From NCBI GenBank assembly GCA_007129055.1, contig SKWE01000265.1, positions 1 through 22,489 on the forward strand: DNA of 22,489 nt, in the 5' to 3' direction. Position 1 is the stretch's first letter; every line of letters starts with the position of its first letter. Source of the stretch: Syntrophomonadaceae bacterium. GTDB lineage: Bacteria; Bacillota; Dethiobacteria; DTU022. A program made the position numbers and the translations under genes. The notes below the pieces were generated by a model. That model made no database searches. It was not told the DNA's origin and worked only from the letters and a program-made list of their open reading frames with translations. This document shows, one piece after another, positions 15,363 to 22,489 of the stretch.

Positions 15363-16601
15363 TTATTCGTAAATTTTTTCATCAACCTGGTCAGCTTCCA
15401 GCGCATCAAACTCGATATCCCTGCCTTTAAACCCTTCGGCTGCAAGCTCTTTATAATACTCGTGCTGAATTATTAAATCCATTATTTCATTTGTCCCGGT
15501 CCAGATCATAATCAGGCGGACATCGCGAAGCATTTTTTCAATGGGATATACATTTGAGTAGCCAATGCCACCCATGACCTGCATGGCATTATTAACAACC
15601 TTCCAGGCGTTTTCCGTGGCAACTTTTTTTGCTTCAGAAACAAGGCGTCTTGATCTGCCCGCCGGGTCACCCGCATCTACAGAGCGGGCGGCAAGATAAA
15701 TTATTCCCCTGGCAGTATCGAGCAGGGTTACACTATCGGCCACCTTGAAGCTGACTGCCTGGAAATTCTTTATTTCCTGGCCAAAAGCTTTGCGGTTAGT
15801 GCTGTAACGCGCTGCAACATCCATGGCAGCCCGGCCCATCCCGACAGCGCCTCCGGCACTGGTCATCCTTTCCGGAATCATCATCTGGTAAAAGATTGCC
15901 GAGCCGTTGTTCTCTTCACCTAAAAGATTTTCTTTTGGAACCCTGGCATCTTTAAAAACCAGCCTTCCGGTCCCTCCGCCACGAGTCCCCATTAAGCCAT
16001 AGAGGTATTCTACCTTTACTTCCGGGGTCCGGTCAACTAAAAAGGCGCTGATCGATTTATGCGGGGGGCCATCAGGATCTGTGCGGGCATAAACCATGAA
16101 GTAATCGGCACCTTCCGAACCGACAACAAAACGTTTCTGGCCGTTTAAAATATAGTGATCTCCATCTTTAACTGCTGTGCATGTTGCTCCAAAAAAGTCA
16201 GATCCTCCCCGCGGTTCCGTCAAAGCCTCTGCCGCCGTCAGACGGCCTTCAATAGTTGGTCTCAGGTATTTTTCCTTGAGCATTTCAGAACCAAACTTAT
16301 CTATCGCTTCGCCAACAATACTGACCAGCGAATACAAACAGCCAAGCGAAGTTCCAAGCACACCAACTTCTTCAAGCGCTATTATTTCAGAAACCCAGGG
16401 CATGCCCCTGCCTCCGTATTTTTCGGGAAACCGCAGGCCCAGCAGGTTACGGGCTGCGGCTTTTTCCAGAAACTCCCTCGGATAACGAACCTTGTCTTCA
16501 TCCATGTCCCGCAGCAGCTGTTTATCAACATCGTCTTTAACAAAGGCACGCACTTCGTCTCTTAAGCTTTTTTCTTCGTTGTTCATTAAACAATCCAGCA
16601 T
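15363..16601 (-). CDS. Acyl-CoA dehydrogenase with isovaleryl/long-chain-type catalytic glutamate
   Basis: FAD enzyme oxidising an acyl-CoA to its 2-enoyl-CoA and passing electrons to ETF. Start at ATG 16601, with GGAGG eight bases upstream, gives 412 residues. A possible earlier ATG at 16640 overlaps the nnr gene and has no ribosome site. Family features are ALTEPRGGSDFFGATCTA (FAD/substrate segment), YILNGQKRFVVGSEGAD, RKAFGQEIKNFQAV and QVMGGIGYSNVYPIEKMLRD. At the position of the medium-chain enzyme's catalytic Glu376 (motif YEGT) this protein has Thr368 (WTGT). Glu244 in PERMTSAGGAVG occupies the alternative site used by isovaleryl- and long-chain enzymes. Substrate is therefore not straight medium-chain by default. 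No ETF or other beta-oxidation gene is adjacent. Confidence 0.9.
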   Translation of the reverse strand: MLDCLMNNEEKSLRDEVRAFVKDDVDKQLLRDMDEDKVRYPREFLEKAAARNLLGLRFPEKYGGRGMPWVSEIIALEEVGVLGTSLGCLYSLVSIVGEAIDKFGSEMLKEKYLRPTIEGRLTAAEALTEPRGGSDFFGATCTAVKDGDHYILNGQKRFVVGSEGADYFMVYARTDPDGPPHKSISAFLVDRTPEVKVEYLYGLMGTRGGGTGRLVFKDARVPKENLLGEENNGSAIFYQMMIPERMTSAGGAVGMGRAAMDVAARYSTNRKAFGQEIKNFQAVSFKVADSVTLLDTARGIIYLAARSVDAGDPAGRSRRLVSEAKKVATENAWKVVNNAMQVMGGIGYSNVYPIEKMLRDVRLIMIWTGTNEIMDLIIQHEYYKELAAEGFKGRDIEFDALEADQVDEKIYE

Positions 16602-16621
16602 TTTAAATCCCCTCCAGACAT

Positions 16622-18202
16622 TTATACAGGCCTTACCCATTTCAGGTAAGGGTTACCCTGATAGCCGCACTCACATTTTTCCAGGTAAAGAAAAGCATCT
16701 TTAAAACGGTCCAGTATATCCCTGGCCATGTGTCCCCGCCCCGCCGGTATGAGATCACCAGCCAGGCCATGAAGATATGCCGCAGCTGCTGCTGCTTTTT
16801 CCGAAGTCATTCCCTGGGATATAAATGATGCAATCATTCCTGTTAGTATATCGCCTGAACCGGCAGTAGCCAGGGCAGGGCTGCCAGTAGGATTAATCAT
16901 GGCCCTTCCTTCAGGAGTTGCTATTACCGTATTCGGTCCTTTAAGAACAACAATACAGTTCCAAAGCGATGCATTAACCATGGCTGTTTCAAGCCTGTTG
17001 CTCTGCACCTGCTGGGCAGTTTTCCCAATAAGCCTGGCCATTTCACCCGGGTGTGGAGTAACAACAGGCTGGTGCCTGGCCGAACGAAGCATATTCATTT
17101 TTGAACCCAGTGCCCCGAGAGCACCTGCGTCAAGAACCAGGGGAATAGGACTAAGCTGAACCAGTTTATATAAGAGGTCCGATGTTGGCTGACCTGTATC
17201 AAGCCCTGGCCCGACGGCCATGGCATCACAGTTTTTGGCTTTCTCAATGATGATATCAACTGCTTCAGGATCAATAATTCCATCTTCTTTTTCAGGAAGG
17301 GGAACAGAAATCACCTCTACCAGCTTAGTTTCCATGGCGTTACAAACAGAGCGTGGAGCAGCCAGGTAGACAATTCCCGAACCAGACTGCAAGGCGGACT
17401 GGGCGGCAAGGACTGCAGCCCCGGTCATGCCAACCGACCCTGCAACGATTAGCGTACTGCCCAGGCTGAACTTATGAGAATAGGCAGGCCGCGGGGGAAG
17501 ATTATTCCTGATGTATTCATGGGTAAGCAGTTCCACTTTCTCATCTTCCACTAAAAAGTCGGGGATATTGATATCCCCGACGAGCACTTTACCGGTATGC
17601 TCAGATCCAGGGTAAAGGAATAAGCCCTTTTTGGGGAAAGCGTAAGTGATGGTCCAGTTAGCCCTGACTGCGCAGCCCATAACTGCTCCTGTATCGGCAT
17701 TTATCCCTGAAGGGATATCAATTGCCAGAACCGGTTTTTTACCCGCATTAATAGTTTCAATCACTTTTTCATATAATCCAGAGATATCCCGGTCAATGCC
17801 AATGCCGAAAAGAGCATCTACAAGAATATCGGCGCTGTCTATCTCATCCCTGAACAAATCGAGATCGCTAGGGTCAGCGAGTCTATTAAGGGGATAGGAA
17901 ATTTTCTGAAGGTGCTTCTCGTTAACGGATGCATCACCCCGGTATGCTCCTGCCTTTTCAGTGCTCCAAAGCGAAGCGCTGTACCCGGCCCTTGAAAGCT
18001 GCCTGGCAATAACCAGGCCATCGCCTCCGTTATTCCCGGGGCCACTTAAAATAAGAACCTTAGCTCCCTGGGGCAACTGTGCAGCAATAAATTCTACTGC
18101 ACGCATACCTGCACTTTCCATCAATACAGCGCCCGGGAAAGAATACTTTTCGACCATTTGCCGGTCGGCTTTTTGCATAACCGCACAATCCAGTACCTTC
18201 AA
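16622..18202 (-). CDS. nnr: Bifunctional NAD(P)HX epimerase / ADP-dependent NAD(P)HX dehydratase
   Basis: Repairs hydrated NADH and NADPH: the N-terminal domain epimerises the R and S forms, and the C-terminal kinase-like domain dehydrates the S form using ADP. The 526-residue length fits the fused form. The N-domain (about 1-215) shows LSGPGNNGGDGLVIARQL and DALFGIGIDRDISG. The C-domain (about 225-515) shows GSVGMTGAAVLAAQSAL, AVGPGLDTG, VVTPHPGEMARLIG, VLKGPNTVIATPEG and TAGSGDILTGMIA with the catalytic Asp. Start is TTG at 18202, with AGGGGG about 9 nt upstream. It heads the nnr / acyl-CoA dehydrogenase / hom / alr run. The acpS gene commonly found upstream in Firmicutes is not present; divergent rpsT is there instead. 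Confidence 0.95.
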   Translation of the reverse strand: MKVLDCAVMQKADRQMVEKYSFPGAVLMESAGMRAVEFIAAQLPQGAKVLILSGPGNNGGDGLVIARQLSRAGYSASLWSTEKAGAYRGDASVNEKHLQKISYPLNRLADPSDLDLFRDEIDSADILVDALFGIGIDRDISGLYEKVIETINAGKKPVLAIDIPSGINADTGAVMGCAVRANWTITYAFPKKGLFLYPGSEHTGKVLVGDINIPDFLVEDEKVELLTHEYIRNNLPPRPAYSHKFSLGSTLIVAGSVGMTGAAVLAAQSALQSGSGIVYLAAPRSVCNAMETKLVEVISVPLPEKEDGIIDPEAVDIIIEKAKNCDAMAVGPGLDTGQPTSDLLYKLVQLSPIPLVLDAGALGALGSKMNMLRSARHQPVVTPHPGEMARLIGKTAQQVQSNRLETAMVNASLWNCIVVLKGPNTVIATPEGRAMINPTGSPALATAGSGDILTGMIASFISQGMTSEKAAAAAAYLHGLAGDLIPAGRGHMARDILDRFKDAFLYLEKCECGYQGNPYLKWVRPV

Positions 18203-18295
18203 ATCTATCTACCCCCTTCTGTTTAACAATCCTTTTACCAGTTTTCAATACTTCGATAAAGTTATTATTTACTCCTTCTTTTCTGAATAATTGTC

Positions 18296-18325
18296 GACCA
18301 TACGAGAACGGACCATACGAGAACA
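18296..18325. repeat. Two tandem copies of a 15-bp unit upstream of rpsT
   Basis: GACCATACGAGAAC occurs at 18296-18309 and again at 18311-18324, with a 15-bp period and no mismatch across the 14 shared bases. It ends 12 bp before the -35 box of the rpsT promoter, so it could be a paired protein-binding site or a simple slippage duplication. Confidence 0.6.
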
Positions 18326-18336
18326 CCGAAAAATAC

Positions 18337-18365
18337 TTGCATTTTATTTGTGCTGATGGTAATAT
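18337..18365 (+). promoter_or_regulatory. Sigma-A promoter for rpsT
   Basis: TTGCAT (18337-18342), 17-bp spacer, TAATAT (18360-18365), with an extended TG one base ahead of the -10. Start of transcription is expected near 18372, leaving a leader of only about 30 nt before the S20 start codon. Confidence 0.75.
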
Positions 18366-18402
18366 TTTAATGCCTTATTGTGTTGGAGAGGAGGTTAAAG
18401 TT

Positions 18403-18672
18403 TTGGCAAATATCAGATCTGCTGCAAAAAGAGCAAGGCAGAGTATTAAGCGTGAAGAACGCAACCGGCGGATAAAAAGCATGCTAAAAACATCAGTCCG
18501 CCGTTTTGAAGAATCTCTGCAAGCCGGAGACCAGGAAGAAGCCAGGGCTAAACTGCATGCTGCAGTTCGCCAGATTGATAAAGCTGCGGCTAAAGGAATT
18601 ATCCATAAGAATAACGCCGCCCGCAAAAAATCGCGCCTAACCCGCCAGTTGAACAACAGCGCTGCTGTATAA
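18403..18672 (+). CDS. rpsT: 30S ribosomal protein S20
   Basis: Primary 16S rRNA-binding protein of the small subunit. The 89-residue product has the S20 hallmarks: ANIRSAAKRARQ at the N-terminus, RNRRIKSMLKT, the KGIIHKNNAARKKSRL signature and a very basic three-helix composition. The start is TTG at 18403, preceded by GAGGAGG with 8-nt spacing; the next residues match where S20 proteins begin. An in-frame TTG further upstream (18337) is the -35 box of the promoter and is excluded. The gene is monocistronic, with its own promoter and terminator, and converges on holA, an arrangement common in Firmicutes. Confidence 0.96.
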   Translation: MANIRSAAKRARQSIKREERNRRIKSMLKTSVRRFEESLQAGDQEEARAKLHAAVRQIDKAAAKGIIHKNNAARKKSRLTRQLNNSAAV

Positions 18673-18699
18673 CAGCCGGAAGCTATAATGTATTACACG

Positions 18700-18740
18700 C
18701 CGACCTTACTTGATCAATAGAAAAGGTCGGTTTATTTTTA
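18700..18740 (+). terminator. Rho-independent terminator of rpsT
   Basis: CCGACCTT (18700-18707) pairs perfectly with AAGGTCGG (18723-18730) and is followed by TTTATTTTTA. It lies 28 nt after the rpsT stop. The opposite strand lacks a T-tract, so it probably does not stop holA transcripts. Confidence 0.85.
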
Positions 18741-18818
18741 TTCGCAACTGCCGAGTAGAAATCGCTATGCAGGTCCAGATTACGAATTGTTTAGGCTACG
18801 AGAGTGTAATAGATTTAG

Positions 18819-19910
18819 TTAAGAAGAGCTTTTTTGAATATAATCAATCCGGTTAAGGATTAAGGATAATACCTGGCTGGCCTCAATTTTACCGGTTTTA
18901 ATCTGCATATCTGACTCCTGCATTGCCAGTAAAATCTCCTCAAGTTCCAGACGCTTATAGGTAACGGCCTGCTCCCTGAGTTTTCGGGCTACAAAAGGAT
19001 GAACCGCAAGTGATGAAGCAAATTCCCCCTGCGGTATCCCCTCGTCCAAAAGGCAGTGGGTTTCCAACAAAAGGCGGTAATGTCTTGATAACATAAAAAA
19101 TATTAACAGGGGCTTTTCACGCTTGCGTAATAGGAATTCCAGCATGTTATGAGCTTTAAGCATATCTCTTTCGGCCATGGCATCTGAAAGTTTAAATACA
19201 TCACCCTGAAGATCTCCCGAAAAAAGCTTATTCACAACCTGGGAAGTTATAGTGTTTTCATCGTCCCCGAGGTAAGCGCTGTATTTTTCTAATTCTCCTG
19301 ACAGGTAATGCAAGTTGTTCCCATCTGCAAGCATCAACTTTTCCAGTGCCCCAGGATCTATCTTCTTACCAAGCTGGCTTACCTTTTGTCTAATCCAATC
19401 CGCCAGTAATTCTCCCTTTAAAGCGCTGCATTCAACAACCATACCTTTGCTGTCAATCAACTTAAATATTTTTTTCCGGCGATCGGTATTGGGAGCAAGA
19501 AAGACAAGAATATTATCGGGCGCCTTACCATCCCACCCCTGTATGTATTCTTCCAGCAAAATAACCTTTTCATTTTCCTGATCTTTTTTAGAACTTTTAT
19601 CTTGATTTTCACCAGAATCATGGGGGGGGTTATCTTTACGCGGCGCTGATAAATATGGCGGGTTATCGATGATCAGAATTCGGCGACTGGCAAACAGGCC
19701 TTGTTCATTCAGGCGGTTCAAGATATTGCCAAGTTCAATTGCAGCACCTTCAATTTTCTCTATTCCATATTCCAGATCAGGACCAAGGAAAGTTTTTGCA
19801 AGCTGCCGTACCAATTCCTCCTGTAAAAACTTCTCATTGCCATAAAAAAGATATACCGGATAGTATTTCTTTTCTTTCAGTTTTTTTATAAACAACTGGT
19901 AAGGAACCAT
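18819..19910 (-). CDS. holA: DNA polymerase III delta subunit
   Basis: Delta is the clamp-loader wrench that opens the beta sliding clamp. The protein has 363 residues, slightly longer than many. The N-terminus YPVYLFYGNEKFLQEELV is the family signature; the middle contains ILVFLAPNTDRRKKIFK and the C-terminal collar domain includes LKAHNMLEFLLRKREKPLLIFFMLSRHYR. Residues about 88-116 are a very polar stretch (many Asp, Lys, Ser, Gln) that looks like an insertion in a surface loop. Its codons include eight C in a row on the coding strand (G run at 19622-19629). ATG start, GGAG about 10 nt upstream inside the trkH end, and only 7 nt after the trkH stop. Confidence 0.95.
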   Translation of the reverse strand: MVPYQLFIKKLKEKKYYPVYLFYGNEKFLQEELVRQLAKTFLGPDLEYGIEKIEGAAIELGNILNRLNEQGLFASRRILIIDNPPYLSAPRKDNPPHDSGENQDKSSKKDQENEKVILLEEYIQGWDGKAPDNILVFLAPNTDRRKKIFKLIDSKGMVVECSALKGELLADWIRQKVSQLGKKIDPGALEKLMLADGNNLHYLSGELEKYSAYLGDDENTITSQVVNKLFSGDLQGDVFKLSDAMAERDMLKAHNMLEFLLRKREKPLLIFFMLSRHYRLLLETHCLLDEGIPQGEFASSLAVHPFVARKLREQAVTYKRLELEEILLAMQESDMQIKTGKIEASQVLSLILNRIDYIQKSSS

Positions 19911-19917
19911 AGATAGT

Positions 19918-21387
19918 TTACTCCTTTAAAGCCCTGGACCATAACCGCCTTGTTTCAGGCAGGAATATAACTAGAACCGTATAAATTTCTAACCGGCCAA
20001 CCACCATCATTACCGTTAAGATCAATTGTCCGGCTGCAGGAATACCCTGGTATGTTTCCAGAGGCCCTACTCCGCCCAACCCGGGGCCAACATTGCCAAT
20101 TGTGGCAGCTACTGCGGAAAAAGCCGTATCAAAATCTAAACCCAAAAAAGCCAGGCTTAAAGTAGCAAGAACGGTAAGACTGATATAAATGAAACCAAAA
20201 CCCATAACCGGACGCAGCACTTCTTCACTTAAATTTTGGCCGCCGACCTTTATAGCTGATATGGCAGAGGGGTGAACCATCTGCTTCAATTCACGTAAGG
20301 CATACTTAAACATAAGCATCCAGCGAACCTGCTTCATTGAACCACCGGTAGATCCGCCGCAGGCGCCAAAAAACATAAGGGTGAGTAGTAAAAGACGGGA
20401 AAAGCTGTGCCAGGCATCAAAATCAGCAGTAGCGTAACCGGTAGTGGTAGTTATTGAAACCACCTGGAAAGCGCTTTGACGAAGGGCTAAAGCAAAATTA
20501 CCACCGGCTAAATCATAGGTGTTAATAGTTACCAGCGCAATAGCTATGGTTATAACGGCAAGATAAAAACGCAGCTCAGGGTTTTTGTGTATTCTGAAAT
20601 CGCCTCTGATCAGCCGAAAATAAAGGGCAAAGTTTATACCGGCAAAGAGCATGAAAAAAATAATAATTATTTCAGCCATCGGATTATTAAATGCTGCTAT
20701 ACTGGCATTATAAGTAGAAAAACCCCCGGTAGGCATAGTTGTTAAAGCATGACACAGCGCATCAAAAAAGCTCAAACCGCTGGCAAAGAGAAGAAGTATT
20801 TGGACCACTGTAAAGGCTACGTAAATTAGCCATAAGCGGCGAGCTGTTTCAACAACCCTGGGAACGACCCTTTCGGCGATTGGTCCCGGTATTTCCGCTT
20901 TGTACATGGTCATACTGCGAAACCCAAACCGGGGCAAAATAGCCAGAAAAAGAACAATAATGCCCATTCCACCAAGCCACTGTGTAAAGCTGCGCCAGAG
21001 CAGAATACCACGGGGCAAAACCTCTATATCCTCTATCAGGGTAGCGCCCGTAGTTGTAAAACCTGAAATAGCTTCAAAGAAGGCATGAAGATAGTTGCCA
21101 TTAAATACACCGTAAAAATGATAAGGCAAAGCACCAAATAGCCCTGCAATAAACCAGGCCATTGTTACGATAGTAAAATTTTCAATAATACTTAGCTCTT
21201 TTTTTTTGGAAGGAGAAAAATAAAAGTAAAGAATAAAACCCGTCAGGGCAGTTACGCCAATGGCTAGTAAAAAGGCGACCCGATCCGGTCCCCGCTCAGC
21301 AAAAGCCCAAAAGGCGGAAAGCAGCATGGTAAGCGCTAAAAATAGAAGCATAATACCAACGAGGTAGAAAATCCTAAACCGGCGCAT
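19918..21387 (-). CDS. trkH: TrkH/KtrB-family potassium uptake membrane subunit
   Basis: Pore-forming subunit of a Trk-type K+ uptake system in the cytoplasmic membrane. The 489-residue protein has four repeated M1-P-M2 units with their selectivity-filter glycines visible: ISGFTTTGATL, TTMPTGGFSTYN, SITTTTGYATADF and TIGNVGPGLGGVG. It begins with a basic hydrophobic helix (MRRFRIFYLVG) and ends with arginines. ATG start with GGGAGG five bases upstream. The regulatory RCK subunit gene trkA is immediately upstream (53-nt gap), so the pair form one transporter. holA follows at 7 nt, probably on the same transcript. Confidence 0.95.
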   Translation of the reverse strand: MRRFRIFYLVGIMLLFLALTMLLSAFWAFAERGPDRVAFLLAIGVTALTGFILYFYFSPSKKKELSIIENFTIVTMAWFIAGLFGALPYHFYGVFNGNYLHAFFEAISGFTTTGATLIEDIEVLPRGILLWRSFTQWLGGMGIIVLFLAILPRFGFRSMTMYKAEIPGPIAERVVPRVVETARRLWLIYVAFTVVQILLLFASGLSFFDALCHALTTMPTGGFSTYNASIAAFNNPMAEIIIIFFMLFAGINFALYFRLIRGDFRIHKNPELRFYLAVITIAIALVTINTYDLAGGNFALALRQSAFQVVSITTTTGYATADFDAWHSFSRLLLLTLMFFGACGGSTGGSMKQVRWMLMFKYALRELKQMVHPSAISAIKVGGQNLSEEVLRPVMGFGFIYISLTVLATLSLAFLGLDFDTAFSAVAATIGNVGPGLGGVGPLETYQGIPAAGQLILTVMMVVGRLEIYTVLVIFLPETRRLWSRALKE

Positions 21388-21440
21388 AACAACCTCCCAT
21401 AATTCAGTTGACCAGGTTTATAAACTTTTTAAAAACCTTA

Positions 21441-22489
21441 TTAACTACCATTAATCTGAGAAATTTTATTGCGCAGGGTCATTCTGTTTTCCTTCACCTT
21501 TGTGTGGGCGAAAAACTTTTCAAGCTTGGCACAAACCCTGGGTATGGCAAAAATAACAAGATGGTCTTCAGGCAGAAGCACAGTATCTCCCCTTGGAATA
21601 ATAACCTGATCGCCGCGTACTATGGAACCGATCAACATTCCACGGGGCAAATTGGCATCAACAATTTTCTTATTGGCAACCCTGGCGTCAGCGGGCAGGA
21701 TCAGTTCAAATACTTCCGCTTTTTCACCCTGTAAAATTGAGAGGGCAACCACATCTTCCCGGCGGATTAAGCGTAATATCTGGGCGGCAGCCAGCAAACG
21801 GGGCCTAATTAGGCTTTCAATGCCAAGGGCATTATAGACCGGCACATATTGAGGCTTCATTACTTCACAAATAATTTTCTTAACGCCAAACTGACGGGCG
21901 AGCAGGGCTGCTACAATATTGTTACGATCATCACCTGTTGCAGCAATGACTGCATCGGCCATGTCGGTGTCTTCTTCCTTCAGCATCGCAATTTCTGTCG
22001 CATCTCCCTGCAGAATAAGGGTTTTATTAAGGTCCCGGCTCAACTCTTCGCAGCGTGCCTCGTCTTTTTCTATTAACTTAACATCAAAAGACTGCTTGCT
22101 TTCTTCTAAAAGCCTGGCCAACTGCTGACTGATCAGGCCTCCACCAAGAATTGTTACCTGGGTAACAAGGGTTTTTTCATGATGAAGCAGTGAACTGATA
22201 TCTTTAAGGGTGCGGCTGCTGCCAAGTAGATATATTTTATTTCCGGGGTGAACAACATCATCACCACTGGGCACAATAAACTTTCCTTCTGGATCACTAA
22301 TCCCAACAATTATACTGTCATTTTTTAACGGAAGCTTGCGGAGAGGTATTTCAGTAATTTCAGCCTCAGAACCGACAACAACACCGAGCATCATAACCCT
22401 GCCCTGGTTAAAATATTCAACTTCGCTGGCATCAGGGAAATGGAGCATCTTTGATATTTCCATCGCCGCTACCCGTTCCGGGTTTATGA
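21441..22489 (-). CDS. trkA: Trk system potassium uptake protein TrkA (N-terminus cut by window)
   Basis: Peripheral NAD(H)/nucleotide-binding subunit that gates TrkH. The reading frame is open to the right edge: codons ahead of the internal methionine at 22463 read INPERVAA, which continues the usual TrkA sequence, so that methionine is not the start. About 348 residues are visible and roughly the first hundred, most of the first RCK Rossmann domain, are missing. Present are the first TrkA-C domain (from about VMMLGVVVGSEAEI), the second RCK with TILGGGLISQQLARLL, QGDATEIAMLKEE and TGDDRNNIVAALLA, and the final TrkA-C domain (VVALSILQGEKAEVFEL to the end). It is followed by trkH after 53 nt. 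Confidence 0.94.
   Translation of the reverse strand, partial: INPERVAAMEISKMLHFPDASEVEYFNQGRVMMLGVVVGSEAEITEIPLRKLPLKNDSIIVGISDPEGKFIVPSGDDVVHPGNKIYLLGSSRTLKDISSLLHHEKTLVTQVTILGGGLISQQLARLLEESKQSFDVKLIEKDEARCEELSRDLNKTLILQGDATEIAMLKEEDTDMADAVIAATGDDRNNIVAALLARQFGVKKIICEVMKPQYVPVYNALGIESLIRPRLLAAAQILRLIRREDVVALSILQGEKAEVFELILPADARVANKKIVDANLPRGMLIGSIVRGDQVIIPRGDTVLLPEDHLVIFAIPRVCAKLEKFFAHTKVKENRMTLRNKISQINGS

Noticed and set aside
15363..16640. Earlier acyl-CoA dehydrogenase start at 16640
   Set aside because: It overlaps the nnr coding end and lacks a ribosome site; the ATG at 16601 has GGAGG at ideal spacing.
18741..18818. A holA terminator between holA and rpsT
   Set aside because: The only stable stem is the rpsT terminator, and it lacks a T-tract on the minus strand.
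1..22489. CRISPR arrays, tRNA or rRNA genes, complete insertion sequences, phage genes
   Set aside because: No regularly spaced repeats, no tRNA cloverleaf signatures, no intact transposase or integrase, and no phage proteins were seen anywhere in the window.

Overview
This is an unremarkable-looking stretch of a moderate-GC bacterial chromosome, almost certainly from an anaerobic Clostridia-type Firmicute. The evidence is strong GGAGG-type ribosome sites, frequent TTG starts, GatCAB-based indirect aminoacylation, a convergent holA/rpsT pair, a yjeF(nnr)...alr neighbourhood and a selenocysteine insertion system (selA-selB). I cannot name the genus. Nearly all genes are on the minus strand. 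Only a geranylgeranyl-reductase-family flavoprotein (11700-12860) and ribosomal protein S20 (18403-18672) are on the plus strand.

Layout, left to right. 1-2869: selB (3' end cut by the window edge) and selA, transcribed leftward. 2980-3723: a YhfI-like metallo-beta-lactamase-fold hydrolase. 3767-6317: a GH36 alpha-galactosidase coupled to an unrecognised four-helix membrane protein. 6439-11033: gatC-gatA-gatB-purA, read leftward from a clear sigma-A promoter at 11188-11216. 11034-11699: a 666-bp gene-free divergent region. It holds that promoter and its roughly 150-nt leader, a REP-like palindrome, an extended -10 promoter pointing right, and a roughly 256-nt sequence that folds into one long branched hairpin. 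11700-12860: the flavoprotein, whose 3' end overlaps alr tail to tail. 12816-18202: nnr, acyl-CoA dehydrogenase, hom and alr, all leftward. 18337-18740: a complete rpsT transcription unit (promoter, SD, TTG start, terminator). 18819-22489: trkA (N-terminus cut by the window edge), trkH and holA, leftward.

Most genes are housekeeping: Sec incorporation, transamidation of mischarged tRNA, AMP synthesis, D-alanine and homoserine synthesis, NAD(P)HX repair, K+ uptake, and the replication clamp-loader delta subunit. The part not explained by known features is 11285-11650. Its long hairpin has compensating G-U wobbles that make sense only for plus-strand RNA, and it begins just downstream of a perfect TGnTATAAT promoter. 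I rate this the best candidate for something undescribed: a structured non-coding RNA or a structured leader of the flavoprotein gene. The fold was paired by eye and has not been tested by covariation or expression.
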